DNA from: Scytonema tolypothrichoides VB-61278 | GTDB taxonomy: Bacteria > Cyanobacteriota > Cyanobacteriia > Cyanobacteriales > Nostocaceae | Assembly: GCF_000828085.3 (NCBI RefSeq) | Contig: NZ_JXCA02000027.1 | Coordinates: 155,436 to 201,259 of the forward strand | Length of the DNA: 45,824 nucleotides | Direction of reading: 5' to 3' | In this document: positions 26,082 to 34,526 of the stretch, piece after piece | Layout of the letters: the number at the start of each line of letters is the position of its first letter | How positions within the stretch are numbered: the first letter of the stretch is position 1 | Program-made: the position numbers and the translations under genes | Notes under the pieces: generated by a model | Database searches by the model: none | What the model saw: the letters and a program-made list of their open reading frames with translations, nothing else | Told to the model about the DNA's origin: nothing

Positions 26082-26831
26082 TTAAGTTCTTGGATAAAGC
26101 CGCCCATCTTGCATTTGCATCACTCGATGATTGCACCTGCGGACTAACTGTTCATCGTGGGTTGTCACTATCACTGTTGCTCCAAAAGAATTTAACTTTT
26201 GAAAAATTTGCATGACTTGCCAGGAATTATCTGGATCAAGGTTTCCAGTCGGTTCATCAGCCAAAAGAATAGGTGGTGTTCCCGCTATTGCTCGTGCAAT
26301 ACCTACTCGTTGTTGCTCTCCACCCGAAAGCTGTTTTACAAGGCATTCTGCTTTGGAATGTAAACCCACCAGTTTCAAACTAGGTTCTAAACGCCGTTGA
26401 ATCTCCTTGCGCGTATATCCTTGAGCTTTCAGCGCGAGACTAACATTTTCCGCCACTGTCCGCCGAGGAATAAGTTTATAGTCTTGAAACACAACACCAA
26501 TGCGTCGGCGGAAAAATGATAAACGATGACCCCTCAAAGGTACCATATTGTACTCATTAACAATCACATCTCCCTGTGTTGGTAACTCATCTCCATACAA
26601 CAGCTTTAAAAGCGTCGATTTACCAGAACCGCTTGCTCCTGTGATAAACAAAAATTCACCCTTTTTGACTTCCAAGTCTATGTTGGCAAGAGCATGACAA
26701 CCATTGGGGTAGGTTTTCGACACAGAGCGCAATTGCACCATGAATTCAACACTACCATTGTGCTGTTTTGTTTCGCTATTTTGAGTCAGGACAGATTTTT
26801 CAGGAGCTTTTCGCTTGGTTAATAGTAGCAT
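26082..26831 (-). CDS. ftsE: FtsE-like ABC transporter ATP-binding protein
   Basis: About 249 residues from ATG 26831 (the frame reaches 26882; the exact start is uncertain because no clear ribosome site is seen). The nucleotide-binding domain has Walker A GASGSGKST, Q-loop VFQDYKLIP, signature LSGGEQQRVGIARAIA, Walker B ILLADEPTGNLD and the H-switch VTTHDE. The sequence around Walker A (KKGEFLFITGASGSGKSTLLKLLYG) and DYKLIPRRTVAENV are hallmarks of FtsE. With FtsX it couples ATP hydrolysis to septal peptidoglycan hydrolysis during division. No ftsX is adjacent here, as is usual in cyanobacteria, where the pair is often split. Confidence 0.88.
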   Translation of the reverse strand: MLLLTKRKAPEKSVLTQNSETKQHNGSVEFMVQLRSVSKTYPNGCHALANIDLEVKKGEFLFITGASGSGKSTLLKLLYGDELPTQGDVIVNEYNMVPLRGHRLSFFRRRIGVVFQDYKLIPRRTVAENVSLALKAQGYTRKEIQRRLEPSLKLVGLHSKAECLVKQLSGGEQQRVGIARAIAGTPPILLADEPTGNLDPDNSWQVMQIFQKLNSFGATVIVTTHDEQLVRRCNHRVMQMQDGRLYPRT

Positions 26832-26996
26832 TGGAGGAGTAGTAGTTCTAGATTTGAGATTGAATACAATCAGTATTCCCAAGTGAAATCTGGCAACCTT
26901 GAATCCAAAACAAAATTGTTCGGTAGTAGAAAATTTTTCTGAGTACTTAATCGTTGGTAGTTATAGCAATTTGATTTGTAAAAATTGAGAGACATA

Positions 26997-27030
26997 GATC
27001 CCCGACTTCGCCAAACTTGTTGGGGATCTT
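26997..27030. repeat. Dispersed hairpin repeat, copy 2
   Basis: GATCCCCGACTTCGCC to GGGGATCTT, the inverted relative of the unit at 2955-2990. It forms the same GATCCCC/GGGGATC stem and lies between ftsE and the glycosyltransferase gene. Confidence 0.7.
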
Positions 27031-27080
27031 GTTTTTCACAAATGATTGAAAACTGCTATAGTCAAACAACTAACAATAGT

Positions 27081-27848
27081 TTACGAATTTGACGTTATAC
27101 CTATCCCTGATACTTGAAAAAACCGATAAATTAAGGCTTTAAAAGCAAATTCAGGCAAAGCCAACATTCTTCGCCAGCGCCAAGGTTCTTTGTAGAGCCG
27201 ATACAGCCATTCTAAATTGTTATCTCCCAGCCAACCAGGAGCACGGGTTTTTCTTCCCGACCAAATATCAAAACTTCCTCCAACACCAATCCATATTGCT
27301 TGAGGACACAAATGGCGATTCTTAGCAATCCATAACTCTTGACGTGGAACTCCCAAACCAACAAAAATCACTTGTGGCTGTAGTTGGGCAAGACTTTGTC
27401 GCAATTGTTCTTCCTCTTGTTGTGAATGAAAGCCAGAGTGAGTACCGACTACGACCAAACCCGGAATTTGAGAAAGCCAAAACTCTGATGTTTTTGCGGC
27501 TACACCAGGCGCTCCTCCGTAGAAAAATACCTTTGCCCTCTGTGTTTGCCCAAGTTCTTGCAAAAGTGTTTCTGCTAGTTCAATTCCAGGAGTTCTCTGG
27601 ACTTTTTGCTGCAACAGCCATCGCAGGTACAAAACAACGCCTGCTCCATCTGGAACTACTAACTCAGCACTGTGTATGATCTTAGCTAAGGAGGAATTCC
27701 GCTCTGCTTGCATGGTCATTTCTGCATTCAGGGTGACGACATGAGTCCCCATACCCTGTTGCAAACGTTCTAGCAACCAGCCTCGATAGTCAGTTGTCAC
27801 ATGAACTGGTAGTCCTAATACTGAAAATTTTCTAGGCAGTTTAGACAT
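27081..27848 (-). CDS. WecG/TagA/CpsF family glycosyltransferase
   Basis: 255 residues. Family motifs occur in order: VVTLNAEMTMQAERN, ELVVPDGAGVVLYLR (with the catalytic region Asp), KVFFYGGAPGVAAKT, LQPQVIFVGLGVPRQELWIAKN, and WIGVGGSFDIWSGRKTRAPGW. These enzymes (GT26) transfer N-acetylmannosamine-type sugars to undecaprenyl-linked intermediates during synthesis of teichoic acid, enterobacterial common antigen or exopolysaccharide. The acceptor here is unknown, but an envelope or exopolysaccharide role is likely. No signal peptide; peripheral at the membrane. It lies upstream of ftsE in the same direction with about 250 bp between. Confidence 0.9.
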   Translation of the reverse strand: MSKLPRKFSVLGLPVHVTTDYRGWLLERLQQGMGTHVVTLNAEMTMQAERNSSLAKIIHSAELVVPDGAGVVLYLRWLLQQKVQRTPGIELAETLLQELGQTQRAKVFFYGGAPGVAAKTSEFWLSQIPGLVVVGTHSGFHSQQEEEQLRQSLAQLQPQVIFVGLGVPRQELWIAKNRHLCPQAIWIGVGGSFDIWSGRKTRAPGWLGDNNLEWLYRLYKEPWRWRRMLALPEFAFKALIYRFFQVSGIGITSNS

Positions 27849-28723
27849 AGCCTATTCTTTATGAGCCTCGCACCAACTACATAGATAGAACAATAGCTTA
27901 TCAAATTGTTTCCAGAAGCTTAAATTAGGGAATTTTACAAAATAGATGTTGTCAGGGGAAGTAATGGTGATTCTAAGAAGTTGCTCATAACTCAGTGTTA
28001 TAACTGATGCACTGTACAAAGAAATTATGATATGTATCCAAAACTAACGCACAAAAAACTTACGAGTAAAAGTAGTAAATCCTGCCGTGAAAAAAAACTC
28101 CACAAAACGTCAAGCTCGCGTCTTCAGAAAGATTGATTCTGTCCACCAGACTTCAGCCGCAACCCGATCTGCTGGCAAGGAGGTCCTGTTAAGTCTCAAT
28201 AAAAATGAAGTGGCATGACTTGTGGTATCTATTTAAATGTTAGGCTACTCCCTATAGAAATCAGGATGCACAATAGAATCTATCAATATCAGGCTCTCAT
28301 AAGCAGGAGAAACACTTCGCGTTTTTGTTTTTCTTGTTGAAGCTAATGTTTCAGAAAGAGAGTTATAAACTCCACCATTTCTTAATCTAACACACAAGTA
28401 GTGGGCGATTAGCGCTTAAGTATCTTATCAAATATCTGTGGCAAGGAGGGGATACCTTTATAATGTTAGTCTAACTCAAAAAGCTCTCTTATATTTTTTC
28501 ACAGGCATCTTTAAACGTAAGAATTGAGCACTCAAAAGTCAGAAGCCAGAATTTATAAGGAGTCTATTATTGGTATATTCATTTCCTCAAATGTTCTCCT
28601 GATTCTTTAACTATTCTGACTCCTGAATTCTGGCTCCTGAATTCTTACCTTGAAACTGCATCTTCCGAGACTTTTTTGTAAACTCAATTTTACAGCTTTT
28701 GAGTATAAAGGCGGTACTAGACC
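27849..28723. other. 875-bp intergenic region before a response regulator
   Basis: No supported gene. A GTG-started frame at 28087-28218 encodes 43 residues (KKNSTKRQARVFRKIDSVHQ...) but lacks a good ribosome site and any recognised family. Near the right end, AATTCTGGCTCCTGAATTC (28625-28643) and a related block at about 28540 make inverted repeats. The length suggests a complex promoter or leader for the response-regulator operon. Confidence 0.4.
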
Positions 28724-29461
28724 ATGACTAAAATTCGTGTTGCTTTGATTGAAGATCATGACCTGACCCGTGTGGGTATTCGGACAGCGCTCCAACAAAA
28801 GGAAGAAATTGAAATTGTAGGGGAAGCGACCAATGCTGTCGAGGGTTTGAAAATGTTAAATACGCTACAACCAGATATTGCTATTGTAGATATTGGTTTA
28901 CCAGACAAAGATGGAATTGAACTGACACGCGAGATAAAATCTACAGTTGATGGGGAAGAATTCGCAACAAGAGTATTGATTTTAACCCTACGGGATAATA
29001 AAGAAGCGGTGCTAGCTGCTTTTGCAGCAGGAGCTGACTCTTACTGCATGAAGGATATTAGGTTTGACAATTTAATTGAAGCGGTGCGAGTGACTTATAA
29101 CGGTAATGCTTGGATTGATCCAGCGATCGCCCGAATTGTCTTGCAACAAGCTCAACAAAATCCACCACAACCCGAAGTCACACAATTAGACAATAAGACT
29201 AGTTTACAGATATCTGTTGATAGTAGCCCAGATAAAGAAAGTCAGCCCCAGGACACAATCGATCCTTACACTTTAACAGAAAGAGAATTAGAAGTTTTGC
29301 AATTGATTGTAGAAGGTTGTAGCAATGCGGTGATAGCAGAAAGACTCTATATCACAGTTGGAACTGTGAAAACACACGTCCGAAATATTTTGAACAAGTT
29401 ATGCGCCGATGACCGTACACAAGCAGCTGTTCGCGCATTACGTTCTGGACTAGTGGGATAG
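28724..29461 (+). CDS. NarL/FixJ-type two-component response regulator
   Basis: 245 residues. The receiver domain (about 4-125) has acidic pocket Glu10-Asp11, phospho-acceptor Asp56 (IAIVDIGLP), the switch Thr in LTLR, and Lys in YCMKDI. A polar linker containing a glutamine- and proline-rich stretch (about 150-180) connects to a LuxR-type DNA-binding helix-turn-helix (LTERELEVLQLIVEGCSNAVIAERLYITVGTVKTHVRNILNKL, 187-232). No histidine kinase gene is nearby. It precedes a receiver-GAF-PP2C gene by 195 bp and a serine kinase gene, so the three probably form one signalling unit. The phospho-donor and targets are unknown. Confidence 0.92.
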   Translation: MTKIRVALIEDHDLTRVGIRTALQQKEEIEIVGEATNAVEGLKMLNTLQPDIAIVDIGLPDKDGIELTREIKSTVDGEEFATRVLILTLRDNKEAVLAAFAAGADSYCMKDIRFDNLIEAVRVTYNGNAWIDPAIARIVLQQAQQNPPQPEVTQLDNKTSLQISVDSSPDKESQPQDTIDPYTLTERELEVLQLIVEGCSNAVIAERLYITVGTVKTHVRNILNKLCADDRTQAAVRALRSGLVG

Positions 29462-29656
29462 AGTTTCTATTAAACTATGGAAAACTCTTAGGAGACTACC
29501 CAGAATTTAGAGACAATTTTGAGAAATTAGAGAAATCAGGGGTTGAAAGTGAACGAATTTTATTTACTTTTGCTTTTGTCGAGTGTTCTTCAATGATGAT
29601 ATGGAAACAGCAAATAGTTGCCTTAGTATCAAAGTCTTGGGAAAGTCAAATTAAGT

Positions 29657-31402
29657 ATGACTGAGATAGATCAGGGAAAGCTCAAGCTCCTGGTGGTGGA
29701 TGATGAGCCTGACAACCTACACTTACTCTACCGTACTTTTCGGCGAGATTTTCAAGTATATAAAGCAAGTGATGCCCTCACTGCCTTAGACATCTTGGAT
29801 CAATTCGGGGAAATGGCTGTGATTATCTCTGACCAAAGAATGCCAGAGATGAATGGCACAGAATTTCTGGGTAGAACTGTGGAGCACTTTCCTGATACAA
29901 TTCGGATTTTACTCACTGGTTTTACTGATGTCGAAGATTTAGTAGAAGCGATAAACTCTGGTCAGGTCTTCAAATACATTACTAAACCTTGGAAACCTGA
30001 GCGACTCAAAGCAGTTGTTGAGCAAGCAGCTGATATATATCGAGTCGTGAAAAAACGCACACAAGAGTTGAGTCGCGCCTTGCGGAGAGAATCTTTATTT
30101 AATGCAGTCACAACAGCGATTCGAGAATCTCTGGACTACAACAGTATGCTACAAAAAATTGTGGCAACGGTAGGACAGACTTTTGAAGCCAGTTCTTGCG
30201 TGCTTAGACCTGTGGAGGGTGTTAAGCGTTTGCGTTCGCGTAGCGTGCCCGAAGGGCTCAGCGCGCCCTTCGGCGCTAGCTCTGCCGTAGGCAATCGCCT
30301 AACACCAGACCAGTTCTGCTACCAAAATACAACATCCTCAAGTTCAAGTTGTGATTTCGACCTAAATCGTTTGATTTGCGAGGTTCTTGAAACCGGTCAA
30401 TTACAAAAAGCCCTAAGCATACATGATGAGAAATCTTATCAGAAATTGGTTGTGCCTCTAATATGGCAGCAAAACCTGCTCGCTGTTCTTGCTCTCAAGC
30501 AGCATCACCACGCTCGTTCTTGGCAACAAGAAGATATCGAGCTGATTACAGGTGTTGCTGAACAAGCAGCTCTTGCACTCTCTCAAGCAAAACTTTACCA
30601 ACGTCTTCAGCACAAGCAAGAGCAAATCCGCGCTGAGTTGGAAGTTGCTCGCCAAATTCAAAATAACCTACTCCGTCAAACAATGCCCAACATCGAGGGT
30701 GTGAGGGTACAAGCCTGTTGCTACCCTGCTCGTGAAGTGGGAGGCGATTTTTTTGAAGTGTTTGTCCATCCAAAAGGAGACTTGTGGTTGGCTGTGGGAG
30801 ACGTTTCTGGTAAGGGTGTTCCAGCGGCTTTATTCATGGCTAGTGCTATCTCAGTGTTGCGCCGAGAGTTGTCTCAAGAATCACCGCCTCTACCAAATGT
30901 GGTCATGCAAAATCTCAACCATACTCTCAGCGATGATTTGATCAGCAACAATTGTTTTATCACCGTCGTCTTAGCTCGCTATACTCCCAATACTAGGGAA
31001 CTAGTTTATGCTAACGCAGGACATATATATCCCTTGCTCTGGTCATACCGAGAGACTATAGAACAAAAACCCAAATATCTCAAGGTACGCAGCGTTCCTC
31101 TGGGTATCTTGCCTGTATGGCAGGTTATGTCTAGTCAATTGGTTCTTGCTCCCGGAGATATCCTGCTGCTAGCGAGTGATGGTATTACTGAAGCAGAAGT
31201 ATTAAATACTAAAGATTTTACACAAGAAATTGTGGATAGCGCCCAGCCAGTCAGCCGTTCTATCCTGAATCAGGAGGGTTTGTGGCAACTGCTAAATAGG
31301 GAAGCCCAACCACTTGATCTTAACCACTTACTAGCCCGTATTCAAGCAGACAACCGAGTTCAAGAAGATGACCAAACTATACTTTCGCTGGAGGTTTTGT
31401 AA
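29657..31402 (+). CDS. Receiver-GAF-PP2C (SpoIIE-like) protein phosphatase
   Basis: 581 residues. An N-terminal receiver domain (10-125) with phospho-acceptor Asp59 (VIISDQRMP) and the ITKPW motif leads through a coiled coil to a GAF domain (about 145-300), interrupted at about 190-218 by residues coded by an inserted palindromic repeat (see 30218-30306). A second coiled coil (QAKLYQRLQHKQEQIRAELEVARQIQNNLL) precedes the PP2C/SpoIIE domain, with CYPAREVGGDFFEVF, AVGDVSGKGVPAALFMA, YANAGHIYPLL and LLLASDGITEAE carrying the metal-binding Asp residues. Such receiver-gated phosphatases dephosphorylate anti-anti-sigma (STAS) proteins in partner-switching systems. The kinase gene follows after 3 bp. 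Confidence 0.92.
   Translation: MTEIDQGKLKLLVVDDEPDNLHLLYRTFRRDFQVYKASDALTALDILDQFGEMAVIISDQRMPEMNGTEFLGRTVEHFPDTIRILLTGFTDVEDLVEAINSGQVFKYITKPWKPERLKAVVEQAADIYRVVKKRTQELSRALRRESLFNAVTTAIRESLDYNSMLQKIVATVGQTFEASSCVLRPVEGVKRLRSRSVPEGLSAPFGASSAVGNRLTPDQFCYQNTTSSSSSCDFDLNRLICEVLETGQLQKALSIHDEKSYQKLVVPLIWQQNLLAVLALKQHHHARSWQQEDIELITGVAEQAALALSQAKLYQRLQHKQEQIRAELEVARQIQNNLLRQTMPNIEGVRVQACCYPAREVGGDFFEVFVHPKGDLWLAVGDVSGKGVPAALFMASAISVLRRELSQESPPLPNVVMQNLNHTLSDDLISNNCFITVVLARYTPNTRELVYANAGHIYPLLWSYRETIEQKPKYLKVRSVPLGILPVWQVMSSQLVLAPGDILLLASDGITEAEVLNTKDFTQEIVDSAQPVSRSILNQEGLWQLLNREAQPLDLNHLLARIQADNRVQEDDQTILSLEVL
30218..30306. repeat. Palindromic repeat inserted in frame within the phosphatase gene
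   Basis: GGTGTTAAGCG at 30218-30228 and CGCCTAACACC at 30296-30306 are inverted ends of an 89-bp, GC-rich block containing GCCCGAAGGGC and GCGCGCCCTTCGG hairpins, close in style to the element at 19676. It is translated as an Arg/Ser/Pro/Gly-rich insert (KRLRSRSVPEGLSAPFGASS then AVGNRL) inside the GAF domain. Neighbouring sequence has normal composition and the reading frame continues. Confidence 0.75.
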
Positions 31403-31405
31403 GTT

Positions 31406-31837
31406 ATGAAAAGCGAGCTTCATGTACCAAGTGACTTGAAGTTTTTAACCATCGTAGAAAGCTGGTTGCTAGGTTGCTTAGAAGTTGAGTTCAAAGGTTC
31501 AGTGGATTGGTCAAAGCAATCAAATCGCTTGCGGTTAGTTTTGGTGGAAGCCTACTCTAATGTGGTACGTCATGCTCATAAGGATCAACCACTATTACCA
31601 GTTCTCATTCGTTTAGAATTGAAAGACCAGGATCTTGCCTTAGAAGTTTGGGATTACGGCAAAGGCTTCAATTTATCTGATTATTCGCCCCCAAGTCCTG
31701 CTGAACAACAAGAAGGTGGCTATGGTTGGCTAATCATGCATCGTCTCATGGACAAAGTTGAGTACCAGCTACAGGTTGATGGTGGTAACTGTTTGAAGCT
31801 AGAAGTTACTTTGCCAAAAATTACCACTACGGCATAA
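31406..31837 (+). CDS. RsbW-like anti-sigma serine kinase (HATPase_c)
   Basis: 143 residues, GHKL-type ATPase fold. The N box is RLVLVEAYSNVVRHAHK (Glu, Asn, His), G1 is DYGKGF, and the G2 region is GGYGWLIMHRLMDKVEY. Single-domain kinases of this type phosphorylate STAS anti-anti-sigma proteins and, when these are sequestered, bind a partner such as a sigma factor. Three bases separate it from the phosphatase gene, so the kinase and phosphatase are made together and should act on the same STAS protein. No STAS or sigma gene lies in this window. Confidence 0.9.
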   Translation: MKSELHVPSDLKFLTIVESWLLGCLEVEFKGSVDWSKQSNRLRLVLVEAYSNVVRHAHKDQPLLPVLIRLELKDQDLALEVWDYGKGFNLSDYSPPSPAEQQEGGYGWLIMHRLMDKVEYQLQVDGGNCLKLEVTLPKITTTA

Positions 31838-31880
31838 ATAATAACTGCTCTAGCTTTGTTACGGTAATTCACGCGGGACG

Positions 31881-32150
31881 TTGAAAGCGCTCTTTATTCA
31901 TCCCAACCCCAACTGTGGGACTCAGACAGGCAAGGAAGAACTTTCTGAGCGCACTCATGTTTGTTCAAGTTGCGGCTACACAACTGATAGAGATGTTGCA
32001 GCCGCTCAAGTAATCGCAATACGCAGACTTGCAGCCGTCGGGCACACGGGTCTTGCATGCGCGGCTTCGGGTAAATTCATTGGAATCCCTATGATGCAAG
32101 AATCTGCGTGTCAAAAGAGATCACAAGTATCAATCATCGCCGCAAATTGA
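31881..32150 (+). pseudogene. TnpB C-terminal remnant (IS200/IS605-type)
   Basis: The frame encodes the zinc-ribbon and RuvC-III end of TnpB: CGTQTGKEELSERTHVCSSCGYTTDRDVAAAQVI, with the second CxxC, and the DRDVxAA motif holding the catalytic Asp. The rest of the protein (about 300 residues, with the DED active site) is absent, and the first Cys pair is altered (NPNCGTQTG). The C-terminal tail (AAVGHTGLACAASGKF) is typical. No TnpA gene or clear end structure is visible. A relic of an insertion element; its final codons overlap the end of the CTDH gene on the other strand by 17 bp. Confidence 0.85.
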
Positions 32151-32556
32151 GTAACTCTTTGGGAGAGGCTAAAAGTTTTATTCTCGTATAAAGGATTTCT
32201 TTTTCTTGATTGAGAATAAATGTCCACAAGACATTAACACCACACCAAGAAGTTTGTGCTTTACCTGTCACCTGAAATTGGATTTGCTCCCCCTCTAAAG
32301 TCTCGACGACACCCTCACGAGGGTAAGCTTTGACGTTTTGAGCCTCTTGTTGTAGATATCGAGTAATAGCATCTCGTCCCACAATTCCCGATTCAAATGG
32401 AGGATGCATAACACCATCTTCTGCAAACAAAGCAGCTGTTTCCCCAAATTTTCCTGCATTCAAAGTTTGAAAGTAATGCAGTAGAGTTAATTCTGTTATT
32501 CCCGATATCTGGAATTTTTCATCTACTGTTGTGGGTGTAGATTCAGCAGCTGTCAT
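32134..32556 (-). CDS. CTDH, OCP C-terminal-domain homologue (carotenoid carrier, NTF2 fold)
   Basis: 140 residues, closely matching the C-terminal domain of the orange carotenoid protein: TLLHYFQTLNAGKFGETAALFAEDGVMHPPF, then GIVGRDAITRYLQQEAQ, GKAQTSWCGVNVLWTF and the terminal LLASPKELLNL. Trp104 and Trp111 correspond roughly to the OCP tryptophans near the carotenoid ring. Cys105 matches the position of the cysteine used for redox-controlled dimerisation in Anabaena CTDH. Such proteins bind keto-carotenoid as dimers and deliver it to apo-HCP, also in photoprotection. An HCP gene lies 2.6 kb away (35114). Divergent from queG. Confidence 0.9.
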   Translation of the reverse strand: MTAAESTPTTVDEKFQISGITELTLLHYFQTLNAGKFGETAALFAEDGVMHPPFESGIVGRDAITRYLQQEAQNVKAYPREGVVETLEGEQIQFQVTGKAQTSWCGVNVLWTFILNQEKEILYTRIKLLASPKELLNLRR

Positions 32557-32759
32557 AGATTTACCTCTATCACGATAGCTAACAATTCATTCATTTGAAT
32601 ACAAAAGCCACCGCACTCGAAAGCTACTTTTGAGGTATATTTCCTAGGCGAGTACAAATTATCTAGCGTGATAGTAGATCAACGCCCATGTCAGTCACAA
32701 CTTTGACTGGATAGTGTATAATAGGAATAGTGCCTATTAGGTAAATTAAAATAAGATAA

Positions 32760-33716
32760 ATGAATCAATCCCCGCGAACAAATAGCAGTGAGGTGAAAAA
32801 GAAAGCCCTAGAGTTGGGATTCCAAAAGGTTGGGATTGCAGCGATAAATGGAGAAAATATAACAGAGACGCAAAAATTGCAAACTTGGCTAGCCCTGGGT
32901 TATCACGCTGATATGGAATGGATGGCAAATCCTAAGCGCCAGGATATTCGTAAAGTTATGCCAGACGTGCGAACGATAATTAGTGTCGCCCTCAACTACT
33001 ACACACATCATCAGCGTCCCGAAACAGAGGAATACGCAAAAATTTCTCGCTATGCTTGGGGACGAGATTATCATAAAGTCATGCATAAAAAACTTAAGGC
33101 ACTGACAACTTGGCTGCAGGAGCTTGATGAAGGCATTCAAGCACGATACTATGCAGACACAGGTCCTGTGCAAGACAAAGTTTGGGCGCAAAAAGCTGGA
33201 CTTGGTTGGATTGCTAAGAATGGAAATTTGATCACCCGGGAGTATGGCTCTTGGGTTTTTTTAGGAGAAGTGCTAACGAATTTGGAGTTGGAGAGCGATC
33301 GCCCACATACAGAACACTGTGGTACTTGTACTCGTTGTATTGACGCTTGTCCAACAGGTGCTATTACCCAACCGTTTGTCGTAGATGCTAATCGGTGCAT
33401 TGCTTACCACACAATTGAAAATCGCAATGAAAAATTGCCCCAAACAGTGACATCCCACTTACAAGGCTGGGTTGCTGGTTGTGATATTTGCCAAGAAGTT
33501 TGTCCTTGGAATCAGCGTTTTGCCAAAGAAACAGATGTTGCAGAGTTTGAGCCGTATCCTGGGAATGTTGCGCCCAAACTGGTAGAATTAGCCCAAATCT
33601 CAGACCAACAGTGGGATAGACAATTTCCGGCATCAGCGTTGCGACGGATTAAGCCAGATATGTTGCGACGGAATGCCCGTGCTAATTTAGACGCATTCCC
33701 GCAGGCGAAAGAATGA
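32760..33716 (+). CDS. queG: Epoxyqueuosine reductase QueG
   Basis: 318 residues. The N-terminal cobalamin-binding part has VGIAAINGENI and WMANPKRQDIRKVMPDVRTIISVALNYY; the core has YADTGPVQDKVWAQKAGLGWIAKN; and two 4Fe-4S clusters are bound by CGTCTRCIDACPTGAI and CDICQEVCPWN. The enzyme reduces epoxyqueuosine to queuosine at the wobble position of GUN-anticodon tRNAs. The stop codon overlaps the start of the next gene as ATGA, so the two are translationally coupled. Length is normal though slightly short at the C-terminus. Confidence 0.94.
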   Translation: MNQSPRTNSSEVKKKALELGFQKVGIAAINGENITETQKLQTWLALGYHADMEWMANPKRQDIRKVMPDVRTIISVALNYYTHHQRPETEEYAKISRYAWGRDYHKVMHKKLKALTTWLQELDEGIQARYYADTGPVQDKVWAQKAGLGWIAKNGNLITREYGSWVFLGEVLTNLELESDRPHTEHCGTCTRCIDACPTGAITQPFVVDANRCIAYHTIENRNEKLPQTVTSHLQGWVAGCDICQEVCPWNQRFAKETDVAEFEPYPGNVAPKLVELAQISDQQWDRQFPASALRRIKPDMLRRNARANLDAFPQAKE

Positions 33717-34354
33717 CCCAGAAAGTAATTATTTTTGATTTTGATGGCACGGTTGCTGATACAGTAGATGCTTTGGTAAGTATTGCCAATCGTTTAGCTG
33801 GAGAGTTTGGATATATACCAATTACCCAAGAGGAGCTTAGCCTCTTGAGAAACTTAAGCTCTAGGGAAATCATTAAATACTCAGGAATTTCAGTTTTAAA
33901 AATACCTTTTTTGGTCAAAAAAGTGAAGACTGAGTTAAAAAATAAAATCAAAGAATTAAAACCAATTTCAGGAATTAAAGAAGCCTTAGTGGCGCTTAAC
34001 AATGAAGGTTATAGGCTAGGAATCATAACCTCTAATTCTCTAGAAAATGTGACAGCTTTTATCCAAGTCAATGATTTAGATAACTTATTTGAGTTTATCT
34101 ATTCAGGAGTGACAATTTTCGGCAAAACAACAATCATTAATAACGTATTAAAGCAAAAACAGATTAAACCTCAAGAAGTGATCTATGTAGGAGATGAAAC
34201 CAGAGACGTAGAAGCATCAAAGAAAGCAAACATTAAAGTGATTGCAGTTACTTGGGGGTTCAATTCACAAGAAGTTTTAGCAAAACAAAATCCAGATTTT
34301 TTAATTCATCACCCGAGTCAACTGTTAGATGTGGTAAGAGTTATTAAATTTTGA
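33713..34354 (+). CDS. HAD hydrolase, phosphoglycolate-phosphatase-like
   Basis: 213 residues. HAD motif I is IFDFDGTVADTVD, motif II IITSNS, motif III GKTTIINN and motif IV YVGDETRDVEASKKAN. The small alpha cap between residues 15 and 80 places it in subfamily I near phosphoglycolate/pyrophosphate phosphatases. The substrate is unknown. It overlaps the queG stop by 4 bp. The protein is AT-rich and lysine-rich compared with queG, and downstream DNA contains a nested inverted repeat before the convergent gene. Confidence 0.88.
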   Translation: MTQKVIIFDFDGTVADTVDALVSIANRLAGEFGYIPITQEELSLLRNLSSREIIKYSGISVLKIPFLVKKVKTELKNKIKELKPISGIKEALVALNNEGYRLGIITSNSLENVTAFIQVNDLDNLFEFIYSGVTIFGKTTIINNVLKQKQIKPQEVIYVGDETRDVEASKKANIKVIAVTWGFNSQEVLAKQNPDFLIHHPSQLLDVVRVIKF

Positions 34355-34383
34355 TTGAATTGCCCATTTCTCGCTTAATAGAG

Positions 34384-34462
34384 ACTATGTTTCTCGTAAA
34401 TTTCGGGAGGAAGTAGGCCTCCCGAAGGGGTTTTCCGCATACTGTAGAAACGAGAAAACAGT
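34384..34462. repeat. Nested inverted repeat between convergent genes
   Basis: ACTATGTTTCTCGT at 34384-34397 mirrors ACGAGAAAACAGT at 34450-34462, and inside TTCGGGAGG (34402-34410) pairs with CCTCCCGAA (34418-34426). Could be a small mobile repeat or a two-way terminator for the HAD gene and the disordered-protein gene. Confidence 0.5.
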
Positions 34463-34526
34463 GAAATAATCCTGAATACAGATTGAACGCTTATCTTATT
34501 TGATTTTTTGTCAAATCGAATCAAAA

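Noticed and set aside
30458-30773. Minus-strand frames in the phosphatase gene
   Set aside because: Shadow frames opposite the GAF/PP2C coding region, no motifs.
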